64,000 nucleotides of DNA from Spirochaetaceae bacterium (GCA_017936665.1 JAGBFB010000006.1:62001-126000), one strand, 5' to 3'. Positions 44,233 to 52,587 are shown, counted from the first letter of the stretch. Notes: generated by a model not told the origin, from the sequence alone. Program-made: numbers and translations.

Positions 44233-45411
44233 ATGTTTGGACTTCTACTTGCTTTAATTTATCTATCTTTTATTAGTTTAGGTTTACCAGATGCCTTGTT
44301 AGGTTCTGCTTGGCCAATTATCCACGAAGAATTAAATGTTCCAATTTCTTATGCTGGAATAATTTCTATGATTATTACTGCTGGAACAATTGTTTCTAGC
44401 TTTTTTAGCGATAAAGTAATTAGAAAATTTGGAACAGGATTAGTTACTGCAATAAGTGTTGCAATGACTGCTTTTGCGATTTTAGGATTTTCCATTTCTT
44501 CAAAATTTTGGATGCTTTGTCTTTTGAGTATTCCTTTTGGATTAGGTGCAGGTTCTGTTGATGCTGCTTTGAACAACTTTGTTGCATTGCACTATAAAGC
44601 TCATCATATGAGTTGGCTTCATTGTTTTTGGGGGATTGGTGCAACTTTAGGTCCTGTAATAATGGGGCAATGTTTAGTAAATGGCAAACATTGGACAACT
44701 GGATACGAAATTGTAGGCTTTTTACAGATAGGATTAGCTGTAATTCTTTTTTGCAGTTTATTTCTATGGAAAAAATTTGATTCAGATAATAAAGATAAGC
44801 AAGAAAATCATAAAACTTTATCATTTATAGAATTGTTAAAATTACCTAAGGCAAAATCTGCTTTAATCGGATTTTTTTGCTACTGTGGATTAGAATTTTC
44901 AACTGGATTATGGGGAGCAAGTTACATGGTTCTTCAAAGACAGGTTGAACCAGAAATTGCAGCAAAGTGGATTTCATTGTTTTATTTTGGAATTACTTTT
45001 GGAAGATTTCTCAGTGGATTTATAACGATGAAACTTTCTTCAAAAAATATGGTTCGTTTGGGGCAATTTGTTTTACTTTGTGGAATTGTCATTGTTATTT
45101 TATCTTTACAAAATTATCTTTTACCAATTGGATTTTTTCTAATTGGGTTGGGATGTGCTCCAATTTATCCAAGTATGCTTCATTCTACTCCAGAAAACTT
45201 TGGGAAAGATGTATCCCAATCAATTATGGGAAAACAAATGGCAGCCGCTTATGTAGGTTCAACTTTTATGCCTCCAATAATAGGATTTTTTGTAGATAAT
45301 ATTACTCCAAAACTTTTCCCAGTGATTTTATTTATTATTCTTGGATTAATGTTTTTTATGACAGAGAGTCTTTACAGATTTTCCTCCAAAAAGGAAAAGA
45401 TTTCAGAATAG
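44233..45411 (+). CDS. MFS transporter
   Basis: 392 aa with twelve membrane helices in two halves. The N-terminus LSFISLGLPDALLGSAWPII and the loop FSDKVIRKFGTG are typical of the sugar/FucP-like branch of the major facilitator superfamily. The second half starts after the hydrophilic loop around DNKDKQENHK. Substrate unknown. Its last 40 bp overlap the end of the converging hydrolase gene. Confidence 0.85.
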   Translation: MFGLLLALIYLSFISLGLPDALLGSAWPIIHEELNVPISYAGIISMIITAGTIVSSFFSDKVIRKFGTGLVTAISVAMTAFAILGFSISSKFWMLCLLSIPFGLGAGSVDAALNNFVALHYKAHHMSWLHCFWGIGATLGPVIMGQCLVNGKHWTTGYEIVGFLQIGLAVILFCSLFLWKKFDSDNKDKQENHKTLSFIELLKLPKAKSALIGFFCYCGLEFSTGLWGASYMVLQRQVEPEIAAKWISLFYFGITFGRFLSGFITMKLSSKNMVRLGQFVLLCGIVIVILSLQNYLLPIGFFLIGLGCAPIYPSMLHSTPENFGKDVSQSIMGKQMAAAYVGSTFMPPIIGFFVDNITPKLFPVILFIILGLMFFMTESLYRFSSKKEKISE

Positions 45412-46487
45412 TATGCTTCTAAAAAAGTATCTTTGCTATTAAAAGTATCATGTTCTAGGTGAGGCATAAAAATTATTTTTGTATTTCCTGTTCGTTTTGC
45501 AAATCTTTCTTGTTCTTTTGGACTTACTAAATTATCTTTTTCTGCCTGAAAAATTAATATTGGAATGTTTACTTTTTTTAGTTGCTTTGGTTTAAAAATA
45601 TCGCTTGTGGCTTGGAGGGCTGCATCTACCCAAGAAAATGTTGCTCCGTTTGTTTGATAATAAATATTTTCATTTCGTAAATCTGAAACATACTGGTATC
45701 TTGCTTTGGATTTTGTAGAAGTTTTTTTAATATCAACTTTTTCATTTGGGATAAATTCTTGATGGTCAAAAGCAAATGAAGCTCCTTTGTTAAATCCGAT
45801 GGCTGTATTTACAAATGCTTTTATTATAGGTTTTGGAATTCCTAAAAGATTTATTCCCATCATTGGGGCATTCAAAATTGCTCCATCAAAATATTCTGGG
45901 TAAGATTCAATTAAAAGAGAGGCAACGCATCCGCCCATAGAATGTGCAAAAAGAAAAATAGGTTTATTTTCAGAATTTGGAATAAGAATTTCTTTGTAAA
46001 TTAAAGAAGCATCTTCGATGTAAGTTTCAAAATTGTCAATATGAACTTTTGATAAACTATCTTTTATTTCTCTTGAAGAAAAACCATGCCCCCGTTGGTC
46101 GTAACGAACAACATTATATCCTTGTGTTAAAAAATAATAAGTAATCTCATCAAATTTTTTTGTAAAGCCAGTAAAGCCGTGAATCAATAAAATCGTTCCT
46201 TTGGTTTCTGGTAGAAAAAAAGTTTCGTAATAAATTTGATTTTGGTCAGGAGTTTTTATAAATCCAGTTTTAATGCAAGAATCCAAAAAAGGTTGTGCAA
46301 CATTTTGCATTTGAATATAAAAAAGTTCTTCTCTAAAAATATTTAGGTTTTTATTATTCTTTTCATAATCTATTGTTACTTTATTTAAAGGTTTACTTGC
46401 AAAACAAGAAGAAAAAGTAAAAAAGATTGCGACGGAAAGAAAAATTGCTTTGTATAATTTTATAGAAAAATGTGTATTTTGAAACAT
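45372..46487 (-). CDS. Alpha/beta hydrolase, lysophospholipase-like, probable lipoprotein
   Basis: 371 aa. The N-terminal hydrophobic stretch ends in FSSC, a plausible spirochaetal lipobox. The hydrolase core shows GTILLIHGFTGFTKKFDE (oxyanion region), VVRYDQRGHGFSS and the nucleophile elbow FAHSMGGCVASLL; the late MPHLEHDTF would supply the catalytic His. It resembles monoacylglycerol lipases / lysophospholipases. GAGGA lies before the start. Its tail overlaps the MFS gene by 40 bp on the opposite strand. Confidence 0.87.
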   Translation of the reverse strand: MFQNTHFSIKLYKAIFLSVAIFFTFSSCFASKPLNKVTIDYEKNNKNLNIFREELFYIQMQNVAQPFLDSCIKTGFIKTPDQNQIYYETFFLPETKGTILLIHGFTGFTKKFDEITYYFLTQGYNVVRYDQRGHGFSSREIKDSLSKVHIDNFETYIEDASLIYKEILIPNSENKPIFLFAHSMGGCVASLLIESYPEYFDGAILNAPMMGINLLGIPKPIIKAFVNTAIGFNKGASFAFDHQEFIPNEKVDIKKTSTKSKARYQYVSDLRNENIYYQTNGATFSWVDAALQATSDIFKPKQLKKVNIPILIFQAEKDNLVSPKEQERFAKRTGNTKIIFMPHLEHDTFNSKDTFLEAYYSEIFSFLEENL

Positions 46488-46550
46488 GATTATCCTCGAA
46501 TAAAAAAGTCTATTCTAAGGATAATGCAGGAAATTTAAAAAAACAAAAAA

Positions 46551-46623
46551 AGCCAACTGTCGGACTTGAACCGACTACCTGCACGTTACGAGGGTGCTGC
46601 TCTACCTGGTGAGCTAAGTTGGC
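46551..46623 (-). tRNA. tRNA-Thr (anticodon CGT)
   Basis: 73-nt cloverleaf on the minus strand: acceptor GCCAACT/AGTTGGC, D stem GCTC/GAGC, anticodon loop CTCGTAA, T arm GTCGG-TTCAAGT-CCGAC. The anticodon CGT reads ACG (Thr). The innermost anticodon-stem pair (31-39) is C-C, a mismatch. The CCA end is not encoded. Confidence 0.92.
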
Positions 46624-46646
46624 AAAATGTAATTAGTGTAAAAATT

Positions 46647-47894
46647 TTATCTTTGTTGACAACGAGAATCAACAAAACGTTTCATATCGATGATGTTATT
46701 TACAATTACATAATTTGTAAAAATTTCTACTTTGTGTTTTTCTACAAATTTGTTCATTTCGTCTTTTACTTGGTCGATAGAAAGTCCTGTCCAATGTGCA
46801 ATATCTTGCATTGTCAAATTGAAACGACGAGAACGTTCATTTGGATTTGGGCAAGGATTCATCTCATCAAACATTAAGAAAACATCACCTATTTTTGCTT
46901 GTGGGTCGGCAATAACCAAAGTTTTAAATCTGCGCTTTTGGTCATAAATTCTTTTACAGAAAAGTTTAATAAGAATCATTGCAATTTGTGGATTTCCTGT
47001 GATTAAAAGTTCAAAATTTTGTTTATTAAATTCAAGAACTTCTACTTTATCAATTGCCACACAAGTTGCAGACCGAGGAGAATTTTCAAGAATTGCCATT
47101 TCTCCAAAAAATTCTCCTGGCATTAAGATATCAAGATTTTTCTTTTTACCGTTTACGCATTTTACAAGTTGAACTTTTCCAGACTGAATTAAATAAAAAC
47201 AATCTCCAGGTTCATATTCTGAAATAATAACAGAACCACTTTCAAAAGTTTTTGCAAATCGAGAAAAAGCAGGTAAAGAAAATTGTTTTAATCCAGATGA
47301 AACTGTACTTTGAGAAAAGTCCTCTGAATAGTTCATTGTTTTTTCTCTTGTCTGTTGCAATTCCATTCGTTTTTTTGAAGCCAAATATATCTGTTTAACT
47401 TGCATTGCATTTGGAGCATTTGGAAAGCGTGTAAAAAATTTAATACATACGTCACAACAGGCCTTATATTGATTATCATCGTAAAAACAATGTGCTACAG
47501 ATTGCATTCCTGTAAATTGAGAAATTTCTTCATGGCTGTTAAGAATTGATTCTGTTTTTTTATGGATATTTCTTAATTGTTTAGAGAAAACTTTTAGCAT
47601 TTTAAGAATAACAGCTTTATTGGTACTGAAAAGTTGTTCAAATTCAGAGAGAGACATCGCCACAGTAACTGAATCTGTAGTAACAGTAGCTGTTTCTTCA
47701 CGAGGGAATCGTCCAAAAGCAGATTTTACACCGAAAAACTCACCTTCTCTAATATGTTCTACAACAGAACTTCCTGTTTCAATGTCAACACTTGTGAGTA
47801 AAATACTGCCTTTTTGCAAAATAAAAATTCGTTCGTCTCTATCACCAGCAAAGTAGATAATAGAACCTTTTGTATATTGCATTGTTTTTGGCAT
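46647..47894 (-). CDS. Dual cyclic-nucleotide-binding-domain regulator (Crp-like)
   Basis: 415 aa. Two CNB domains: about residues 8-115 (IIYFAGDRDERIFILQKGSI, EGEFFGVKSAFGRFPREETA) and about 215-325 (ISEYEPGDCFYLIQSGKVQL, MPGEFFGEMAILENSPRSAT). The second has the full phosphate-binding cassette with Glu and Arg (GEMAILENSPRSAT). The last 80 residues look like a Crp-type winged helix (LTMQDIAHWTGLSIDQVKDE). It may be a transcription regulator answering cyclic mono- or dinucleotides. GAGAGG lies before the ATG. The ligand is not known. Confidence 0.85.
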   Translation of the reverse strand: MPKTMQYTKGSIIYFAGDRDERIFILQKGSILLTSVDIETGSSVVEHIREGEFFGVKSAFGRFPREETATVTTDSVTVAMSLSEFEQLFSTNKAVILKMLKVFSKQLRNIHKKTESILNSHEEISQFTGMQSVAHCFYDDNQYKACCDVCIKFFTRFPNAPNAMQVKQIYLASKKRMELQQTREKTMNYSEDFSQSTVSSGLKQFSLPAFSRFAKTFESGSVIISEYEPGDCFYLIQSGKVQLVKCVNGKKKNLDILMPGEFFGEMAILENSPRSATCVAIDKVEVLEFNKQNFELLITGNPQIAMILIKLFCKRIYDQKRRFKTLVIADPQAKIGDVFLMFDEMNPCPNPNERSRRFNLTMQDIAHWTGLSIDQVKDEMNKFVEKHKVEIFTNYVIVNNIIDMKRFVDSRCQQR

Positions 47895-47982
47895 ATTGGC
47901 CTCTCTAAAAATAACAATAAATTTATATAAATCTCAAAAATATTCTAACATAATCTTTAAAAATATGCTATCCTTTTTTACA

Positions 47983-48837
47983 ATGATAGATTTACATACT
48001 CATTCAAATTGTTCAGATGGAGATTTATCTCCTGAAAATCTTGTAGAATATGCTGTTTCAAAAAATATTTCTGTTTTGGCTTTAACAGATCATGATACAA
48101 TTTCTGGTTTAGATATAGCAGAAAAAACTGCACAAAAATATGGAATCGAATTTGTAAGAGGAATTGAACTTGGAATAGAGTGGCCTTCAGGTGAATTTCA
48201 TCTTTTAGGCTATGGACTTTCTGATATTTCTGAAAGTTTACTTGATTTAATTTCAACTCTTCAAAAAAATCGTGAAGAAAGAAATTTAAGAATTATCGAA
48301 AAATTAAAAGATATAAACATAAATACTTCTCTTGAAGAATTATACGAAATCTTTAACACAAAAAATATTTGTCGTCCTCATATTGCCGATTTTTTAGTTC
48401 AAAAAAAGAAAGTGAAGAATCGTCAAAAGGCCTTTGATTTGTATCTTGCAAAAGGTCGTCCAATTTATGAAAAAAAAGTTGGAATGAATTTAGATGTTGC
48501 AATTCAAGCAATAAGAGATTCAGGAGGAATTCCTGTTTTAGCGCATCCTCTTTCTCTTTATGTTTCTTGGGGAAAAATGGAAGGAGTTTTGACTGATTTA
48601 TACGAACGAGGAATTTGCGGTTTAGAAGCATGGCATTCTGGAGTTAGATTAAGTGAAGCAAAACGTCTTGAAGAACTTGCAAGAAAACTAGGATTTTTTG
48701 TAACTGCAGGAAGTGATTTTCATGGTGAAAAGGTGAGAGCAGACAGAAAAATTGGTCATACTGCTGGTGGAACAAAAATTGATGAGAGATTTTGGAGATT
48801 TGAATTAAAATCTGCACTAGAAAGCAAAAAAAATTAA
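47983..48837 (+). CDS. PHP-domain phosphoesterase
   Basis: 284 aa from the ATG at 47983, where the PHP fold begins (MIDLHTHSNCSDGDLSPENL); alternative starts upstream would add nonhomologous residues. The metal-binding His/Asp sets are visible: DLHTHSNCSDG, LTDHDTISG, IPVLAHPLS and AGSDFHGE near the end. It resembles RNase AM / 3',5'-nucleoside bisphosphate phosphatase (TrpH-like) proteins. There is no clear ribosome-binding site, so the start may be leaderless. It is divergent from the CNB regulator. Confidence 0.88.
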   Translation: MIDLHTHSNCSDGDLSPENLVEYAVSKNISVLALTDHDTISGLDIAEKTAQKYGIEFVRGIELGIEWPSGEFHLLGYGLSDISESLLDLISTLQKNREERNLRIIEKLKDININTSLEELYEIFNTKNICRPHIADFLVQKKKVKNRQKAFDLYLAKGRPIYEKKVGMNLDVAIQAIRDSGGIPVLAHPLSLYVSWGKMEGVLTDLYERGICGLEAWHSGVRLSEAKRLEELARKLGFFVTAGSDFHGEKVRADRKIGHTAGGTKIDERFWRFELKSALESKKN

Positions 48838-48925
48838 AACAAAACAAAACAAATTTTAAAACAGAGATTTATTTTTGAATTTTGAACACATAATGACTAT
48901 GAAGATATTCTGGAGCGAGGGAAAT

Positions 48926-50482
48926 ATGCACATAGTCAGTTTTTCGCCTTTCGGATACGAAGGCAATATTGTTTCTGTAGAGGTAGATTTACGTAGAGGG
49001 ATTCCTGCTGTTGATTTAGTAGGTTTAGCTGATAATGCAGTAAAAGAGGCTAGAGAAAGAATGCGGTCAGCTATAATCAATTCAGGATTTGAATTTCCGA
49101 AAGAGCGAGTTCTTATAAGTTTGTCGCCAGCAGACTTAAAAAAAGAAGGCGCTGGATTTGATTTAGCCATGGCTTTAGCAGTTTTAATAAACCCGATAGA
49201 AGATAATTTATTAAAAACAACTGTTCTTGTTATGGGTGAATTAGAACTTTCTGGAAAATTGCGTCCCGTAAGAGGAGTTCATGCAGCAGTATCTACAGCA
49301 GTTTCTCTAGGAATTAAAACATGTATTGTTTGTTCTGAAAACGCTCCAGAGGCTTCAGGGATTAAAGGAATGAATGTAATTTCTTGTAATACTTTAAGAG
49401 AAGCCTATGAATCAATTATTTGTCTACAAGAAAAATCATTAAATAAAAATGAGGATAGTTTTCCACAAGATAATGATGAATTAGAATTTTCTCCAATTGA
49501 TTTATCTCAAGATTTTTCTTTAATAAAAGGAATGCCATTTTTAGTACGGGGTTTACAAATTGCTGCTAGTGGTGGGCATAATGTAATTACTTATGGACCT
49601 CCAGGATGTGGAAAAACTTTAGCAATGCAAAGATTTTCATCTTTACTTCCTTATTTATCAAATGAAGAATCTCAAAGCGTAACGCGTATTTACAGTTTGG
49701 CAGGATTATTACCACCAAAATCATCTTTGATAAAAACAAGACCTTTTAGAATGCCTCACCAAAGTGCTAGTTTAGAAGGAATGATAGGGGGCGGAATAAA
49801 TTGTCGTCCTGGAGAAATTTCTTTGGCACATAACGGCATTTTATTTTTAGATGAAGCGGCTGAATTTAGAAGTTCTGTTTTACAATCCTTACGGGTGCCT
49901 CTTGAATCAGGAAAAGTAACTCTAAGTAGAGCAGGGCGACATACGGTTTTTCCTGCGCAGTTTCAACTTTTAATTGCAACAAATCCATGTCCTTGTGGAA
50001 ATTTTGGAAGCGATAATAAAATTTGTGTTTGTTCTGCTCATTCCGTAGAGCAATATTGGAAAAAATTTTCTGGTCCCCTTTTAGATAGAATCGATATACG
50101 AATTCCAGTTTTTAGTTCTTCAAAAGATTTATTGACTGACGATAAAACAGATTTATCCACAGAAAAAAAATCTTTTTCTACAGAATTTTTAAGGCAAGAT
50201 ATTGCAACGGCAATCAAAGTACAAAAAAGTCGTCAAGGAAAATTAAACGCCTATTTAAATCCTGAAGAAATAAATTATTTTTGTAAGCTTGATTCAGAAT
50301 GTACTGATTATTTAAACGAACAAATTGAAAAAAATGATTTCTCTGCAAGAGCTACACATAGTTGCATAAAACTTGCTCGCACTATCGCCGATATGAAAGA
50401 ATCTTATAACATCGAATTACAAGATTTAAAAGAGGCCGTTTCATATCGCAAAAACGAAGGAGGCATCAATTATTGCTTTTAA
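48926..50482 (+). CDS. comM: YifB/ComM family Mg-chelatase-like AAA+ ATPase
   Basis: 518 aa from the ATG at 48926, placed behind GCGAGGG; the family usually begins within MHIVSFSPFGYEGN. Domains: ChlI N-terminal fold (residues about 20-140), Mg-chelatase AAA+ with Walker A YGPPGCGKTLAMQRFS and GILFLDEAAEF, then a C-terminal domain with a CPCGNFGSDNKICVCS zinc-like Cys cluster. ComM is a hexameric helicase that widens heteroduplexes during natural transformation; in many bacteria the role is undefined. Single gene. Confidence 0.92.
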   Translation: MHIVSFSPFGYEGNIVSVEVDLRRGIPAVDLVGLADNAVKEARERMRSAIINSGFEFPKERVLISLSPADLKKEGAGFDLAMALAVLINPIEDNLLKTTVLVMGELELSGKLRPVRGVHAAVSTAVSLGIKTCIVCSENAPEASGIKGMNVISCNTLREAYESIICLQEKSLNKNEDSFPQDNDELEFSPIDLSQDFSLIKGMPFLVRGLQIAASGGHNVITYGPPGCGKTLAMQRFSSLLPYLSNEESQSVTRIYSLAGLLPPKSSLIKTRPFRMPHQSASLEGMIGGGINCRPGEISLAHNGILFLDEAAEFRSSVLQSLRVPLESGKVTLSRAGRHTVFPAQFQLLIATNPCPCGNFGSDNKICVCSAHSVEQYWKKFSGPLLDRIDIRIPVFSSSKDLLTDDKTDLSTEKKSFSTEFLRQDIATAIKVQKSRQGKLNAYLNPEEINYFCKLDSECTDYLNEQIEKNDFSARATHSCIKLARTIADMKESYNIELQDLKEAVSYRKNEGGINYCF

Positions 50483-50489
50483 GTTATGA

Positions 50490-50516
50490 TTTACAAATGC
50501 TGTAAAATGCTTTACA
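50490..50516. promoter_or_regulatory. Overlapping palindromes at the toxin-antitoxin promoter
   Basis: TTTACA-N5-TGTAAA-N4-TTTACA (50490-50495, 50501-50506, 50511-50516) makes two overlapping inverted repeats about one helical turn apart. With TACATT at 50513-50518 the first TTTACA can act as a -35 (17-bp spacer), so the palindromes cover the promoter. This fits autoregulation by the antitoxin. Confidence 0.5.
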
Positions 50517-50545
50517 TTATAAATATAAATTTTATGGAGGATTTT

Positions 50546-50806
50546 ATGGCGCAAACAATGATTAATTTTAGAATGGATTTAGATGATAAAATTTCTTTAG
50601 AAGCTGTTTGTGAAAAACTTGGAATGTCTGTTTCTACAGCATTCAAAATATTTGCTAAAAAAATGATAAGAGAACAAAGAATACCTTTTGATGTTTCAGT
50701 AGATAATTTTTACTCTCAAGAAAATATTAAATATCTTGAAAAAATAACATCAGAAATTGATTCTGGAAAGGCTATCTTATCAAAACATGAACTTATCGAG
50801 GATTAG
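50546..50806 (+). CDS. relB: RelB/DinJ-family antitoxin
   Basis: 86 aa from the ATG at 50546, which has GGAGG before it. The N-terminal ribbon-helix-helix (MINFRMDLDDKISLEAVCEK, LGMSVSTAFKIFAKKMIREQ) is typical of RelB/DinJ, as is RIPFDVS. The C-terminal tail would wrap the toxin. It lies 3 bp before the YoeB-type toxin gene and probably represses the operon through the palindromes at 50490-50516. YoeB toxins more often pair with a YefM/Phd antitoxin; this combination is the RelB/YoeB type. Confidence 0.88.
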   Translation: MAQTMINFRMDLDDKISLEAVCEKLGMSVSTAFKIFAKKMIREQRIPFDVSVDNFYSQENIKYLEKITSEIDSGKAILSKHELIED

Positions 50807-50809
50807 TGG

Positions 50810-51067
50810 TTGAATATTCTATGGCACGATAATGCTTGGAACGATTATTGTTACTGGCAAGAAAGAGATAAAAAAGTATTAAAAAAAATAAATACATTGA
50901 TAAAAGATATTCAAAGAAATTGTTTTGAAGGAATAGGAAAGCCAGAACCACTAAAACATAAACTGTCTGGATGGTGGAGTCGTAGAATAGATGACTCAAA
51001 TAGAATTGTTTATAAACAAGTTGATGATTCTATAATTATTGCTTCTTGTAAAGGACATTATGATTAA
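50810..51067 (+). CDS. yoeB: YoeB/Txe-type mRNA-interferase toxin
   Basis: 85 aa starting with TTG at 50810; the alignment with E. coli YoeB begins at this codon. The line-up is close over the full length (YWQERDKKVLKKINTLIKDI, GKPEPLKHKLSGWWSRRI). Catalytic residues fall at identical numbers: Glu46, Arg65, His83, Tyr84. YoeB cleaves mRNA at the ribosomal A site after activation of the pair under stress. All key residues are kept, so it is probably active. It overlaps the converging XRE gene by 4 nt. Confidence 0.93.
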   Translation: MNILWHDNAWNDYCYWQERDKKVLKKINTLIKDIQRNCFEGIGKPEPLKHKLSGWWSRRIDDSNRIVYKQVDDSIIIASCKGHYD

Positions 51068-51402
51068 ACAATTGCCCTAGAAACTTCTTCTGTGATTCGT
51101 GTGTGTAAATCTTGGCAAAGTTTTTTGTAAATTTCGTCTGATAAATCTGCGATAAGTTCGCTTTTGTTAAGTACGGGGATGTTATTTTCTTTATGTTCTT
51201 GTTCAAAAAGGTTACTAGGTTCAATTTTTAGAGTTTCTGCAATTAAGTCTATTGTTTCAGGCTTTGGAAATTTGTGTCGACTTTCAATTTCTGTAATGTA
51301 AGTATATCCATAACCGATTTTTTCGGATAATTCTTCTTGTGTAAAACCAGCCTTTTTTCTATAAAATTTTAAATTTTCTCTAAAAATTTCTCTTGTACCC
51401 AT
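51064..51402 (-). CDS. XRE-family transcriptional regulator
   Basis: 112 aa. Residues about 8-65 form a Cro/C1-type HTH (NLKFYRKKAGFTQEELSEKI, GYTYITEIESRHKFPKPETI). The rest is a short acidic helical tail. It is divergent from the cysteine-rich lipoprotein gene at 51566, and three GACTATA heptamers lie in the shared gap, one overlapping its own start, which suggests autoregulation and control of that lipoprotein. It could also be independent of both neighbours. Confidence 0.85.
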   Translation of the reverse strand: MGTREIFRENLKFYRKKAGFTQEELSEKIGYGYTYITEIESRHKFPKPETIDLIAETLKIEPSNLFEQEHKENNIPVLNKSELIADLSDEIYKKLCQDLHTRITEEVSRAIV

Positions 51403-51403
51403 A

Positions 51404-51496
51404 GACTATATGATACTCTTAATATTACTAATTTTTTATAGTCAATAAGCCTTGATAAATTTATACTGTAATGATAAAATGTACTTAAAGACTATA
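51404..51496. promoter_or_regulatory. Three GACTATA sites, likely operators
   Basis: GACTATA occurs at 51404-51410 (plus), 51437-51443 (minus) and 51490-51496 (plus) in the gap between the XRE regulator and the Cys-rich lipoprotein. Binding by the XRE protein is an inference. Confidence 0.45.
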
Positions 51497-51524
51497 TAAA
51501 GTATAGTTGATAAGTACATTTTAT
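51474..51524. repeat. Nested inverted repeat upstream of the Cys-rich lipoprotein
   Basis: A 14-bp perfect outer stem (ATAAAATGTACTTA at 51474-51487 with 51511-51524) encloses an inner 6-bp stem ACTATA/TATAGT (51491-51496 with 51502-51507). No T tract follows, so it is not a standard terminator. Confidence 0.6.
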
Positions 51525-51565
51525 GAAGTCTGCAATGACTCTAATCTACGAAAGGAAGGTTTTTT

Positions 51566-51778
51566 ATGAAAAAACTAATTTTTGGACTCTTGTTTGTATT
51601 GATGTTGTTTGTATTTGTTGGTTGTTCAGTTTCTACCATATGTACAATTTGTCAAGGCTCAGGAGTATGTAATGGTTGCTACGGTACAGGCACAGACTCA
51701 TTTAACGATGAATGTTATAAATGTAGTGGTTCTGGTACTTGTTTTAAATGTATGGGAACAGGTTTGTATACTAGGTAA
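51566..51778 (+). CDS. Small lipoprotein with four DnaJ-type CxxCxGxG knuckles
   Basis: 70 aa. Signal with lipobox VFVGC (Cys20), then only about 50 mature residues. These hold four CxxCxGxG motifs: Cys26/29, Cys35/38, Cys50/53 and Cys59/62, i.e. the cysteine pattern of the DnaJ zinc domain without any J domain. It would bind two zinc ions or act as a thiol carrier on the periplasmic side. AAGGAAGG is a strong ribosome-binding site. It is divergent from the XRE regulator, ends in its own terminator, and the TlpA gene begins 126 bp later. Function unknown. Confidence 0.8.
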   Translation: MKKLIFGLLFVLMLFVFVGCSVSTICTICQGSGVCNGCYGTGTDSFNDECYKCSGSGTCFKCMGTGLYTR

Positions 51779-51788
51779 TATACATTAG

Positions 51789-51825
51789 AAAAGATAACTT
51801 CTAAAAAGAGGTTATCTTTTTTTTT
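51789..51825 (+). terminator. Terminator after the Cys-rich lipoprotein
   Basis: AAAAGATAAC (51789-51798) pairs with GTTATCTTTT (51811-51820), followed by more T's. Confidence 0.85.
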
Positions 51826-51904
51826 GTCTACCATTCCCCACTTTGCATTTTCCAAAATTTCGATATATAATAAAAATATATTTTGTTAGGTATGGTAACT
51901 ATAA

Positions 51905-52423
51905 ATGAAAAAAACACATAAACTAATTTTACTTTCATTTCTCGTTCTACTTCTTTCACTTCCAGTTTTCTCACAATCACTTAAAGTTGGTTCAAATGCA
52001 CCAGATTTTTCTTTGCAACTTCAACAGGATGGAAAGGCTAGTGACAAAACTGTAACGCTCAATTCCTACAAAGGAAAAGTTTTGTTTTTGCACTTTTGGG
52101 CAACTTGGTGTCCGCCATGTAAGGTGGAACTTCCACACATGGAAAGTTTGGCAAAAAAACTTGCTAGTCAAGGCGATAAAGCCAAGATGGAATTTTTGGC
52201 AGTTTGCATTTCTGATAGTCAAAAAGCTCTTACTTCCTTTATGCAAAAAAATGGATATACTTTTCCATCGGCACTTGATGAACCAGGACTTGTTGCAATG
52301 AAGTACGGTATTCAAGGTGTTCCAACTTCGATTTTAATTTCGCCAGAAGGTAAAATCTTAAAAATTCAAGTTGGAATGATGAATCAAAAACAATTAGAAA
52401 ATTTTGTTGCCGATTATATGTAA
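51905..52423 (+). CDS. TlpA/ResA-like thiol-disulfide oxidoreductase
   Basis: 172 aa with a signal peptide (cleavage near VFSQ). The thioredoxin fold shows VLFLHFWATWCPPCKVELPH with the redox pair Cys69-Pro-Pro-Cys72, a GVPTS cis-Pro loop and the N-terminal APDFSL of the TlpA/AhpC-TSA group. It would act outside the cytoplasm as a reductase or isomerase for cysteines in exported proteins or cytochromes. The next two genes, a small CXXC protein and a NapH-like Fe-S protein, follow closely and are probably co-transcribed. No DsbD or CcdA is seen nearby. Confidence 0.92.
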   Translation: MKKTHKLILLSFLVLLLSLPVFSQSLKVGSNAPDFSLQLQQDGKASDKTVTLNSYKGKVLFLHFWATWCPPCKVELPHMESLAKKLASQGDKAKMEFLAVCISDSQKALTSFMQKNGYTFPSALDEPGLVAMKYGIQGVPTSILISPEGKILKIQVGMMNQKQLENFVADYM

Positions 52424-52425
52424 GT

Positions 52426-52587
52426 ATGAAAGAAAAAAATAATTTTCTTAAAAATATGAAACTTTCTCAGTGGATTTTGCTTTCGATTGGTATAATTTTT
52501 TTACTTACAGGAATATTTCTAGGTAACCCAATAGATATTTACCGAAAAGCAATTTTTATCTGTATGGAGTGCATCGGAATTGGCTAA
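52426..52587 (+). CDS. 53-aa CXXC-motif membrane protein (CD1871A family)
   Basis: Small gene starting 2 bp after the tlpA stop and overlapping the Fe-S gene by 8 nt. It has a Lys-rich N-terminus, one membrane helix (residues about 15-32) and the C-terminal YRKAIFICMECIGIG, with Cys46-Met-Glu-Cys49. This C-terminal KA-x-x-IC-x-ECIGIG signature is that of the CD1871A CXXC family of clostridia, where the gene also sits between a TlpA-like and a 4Fe-4S protein. By the positive-inside rule the CXXC lies outside. A role as electron relay is my inference. Confidence 0.85.
   Translation: MKEKNNFLKNMKLSQWILLSIGIIFLLTGIFLGNPIDIYRKAIFICMECIGIG

Noticed and set aside
44444-44824. 126-codon frame antisense to the MFS gene
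   Set aside because: Low-complexity Lys/Gln/Leu-rich translation typical of a shadow frame; the MFS protein is clear.
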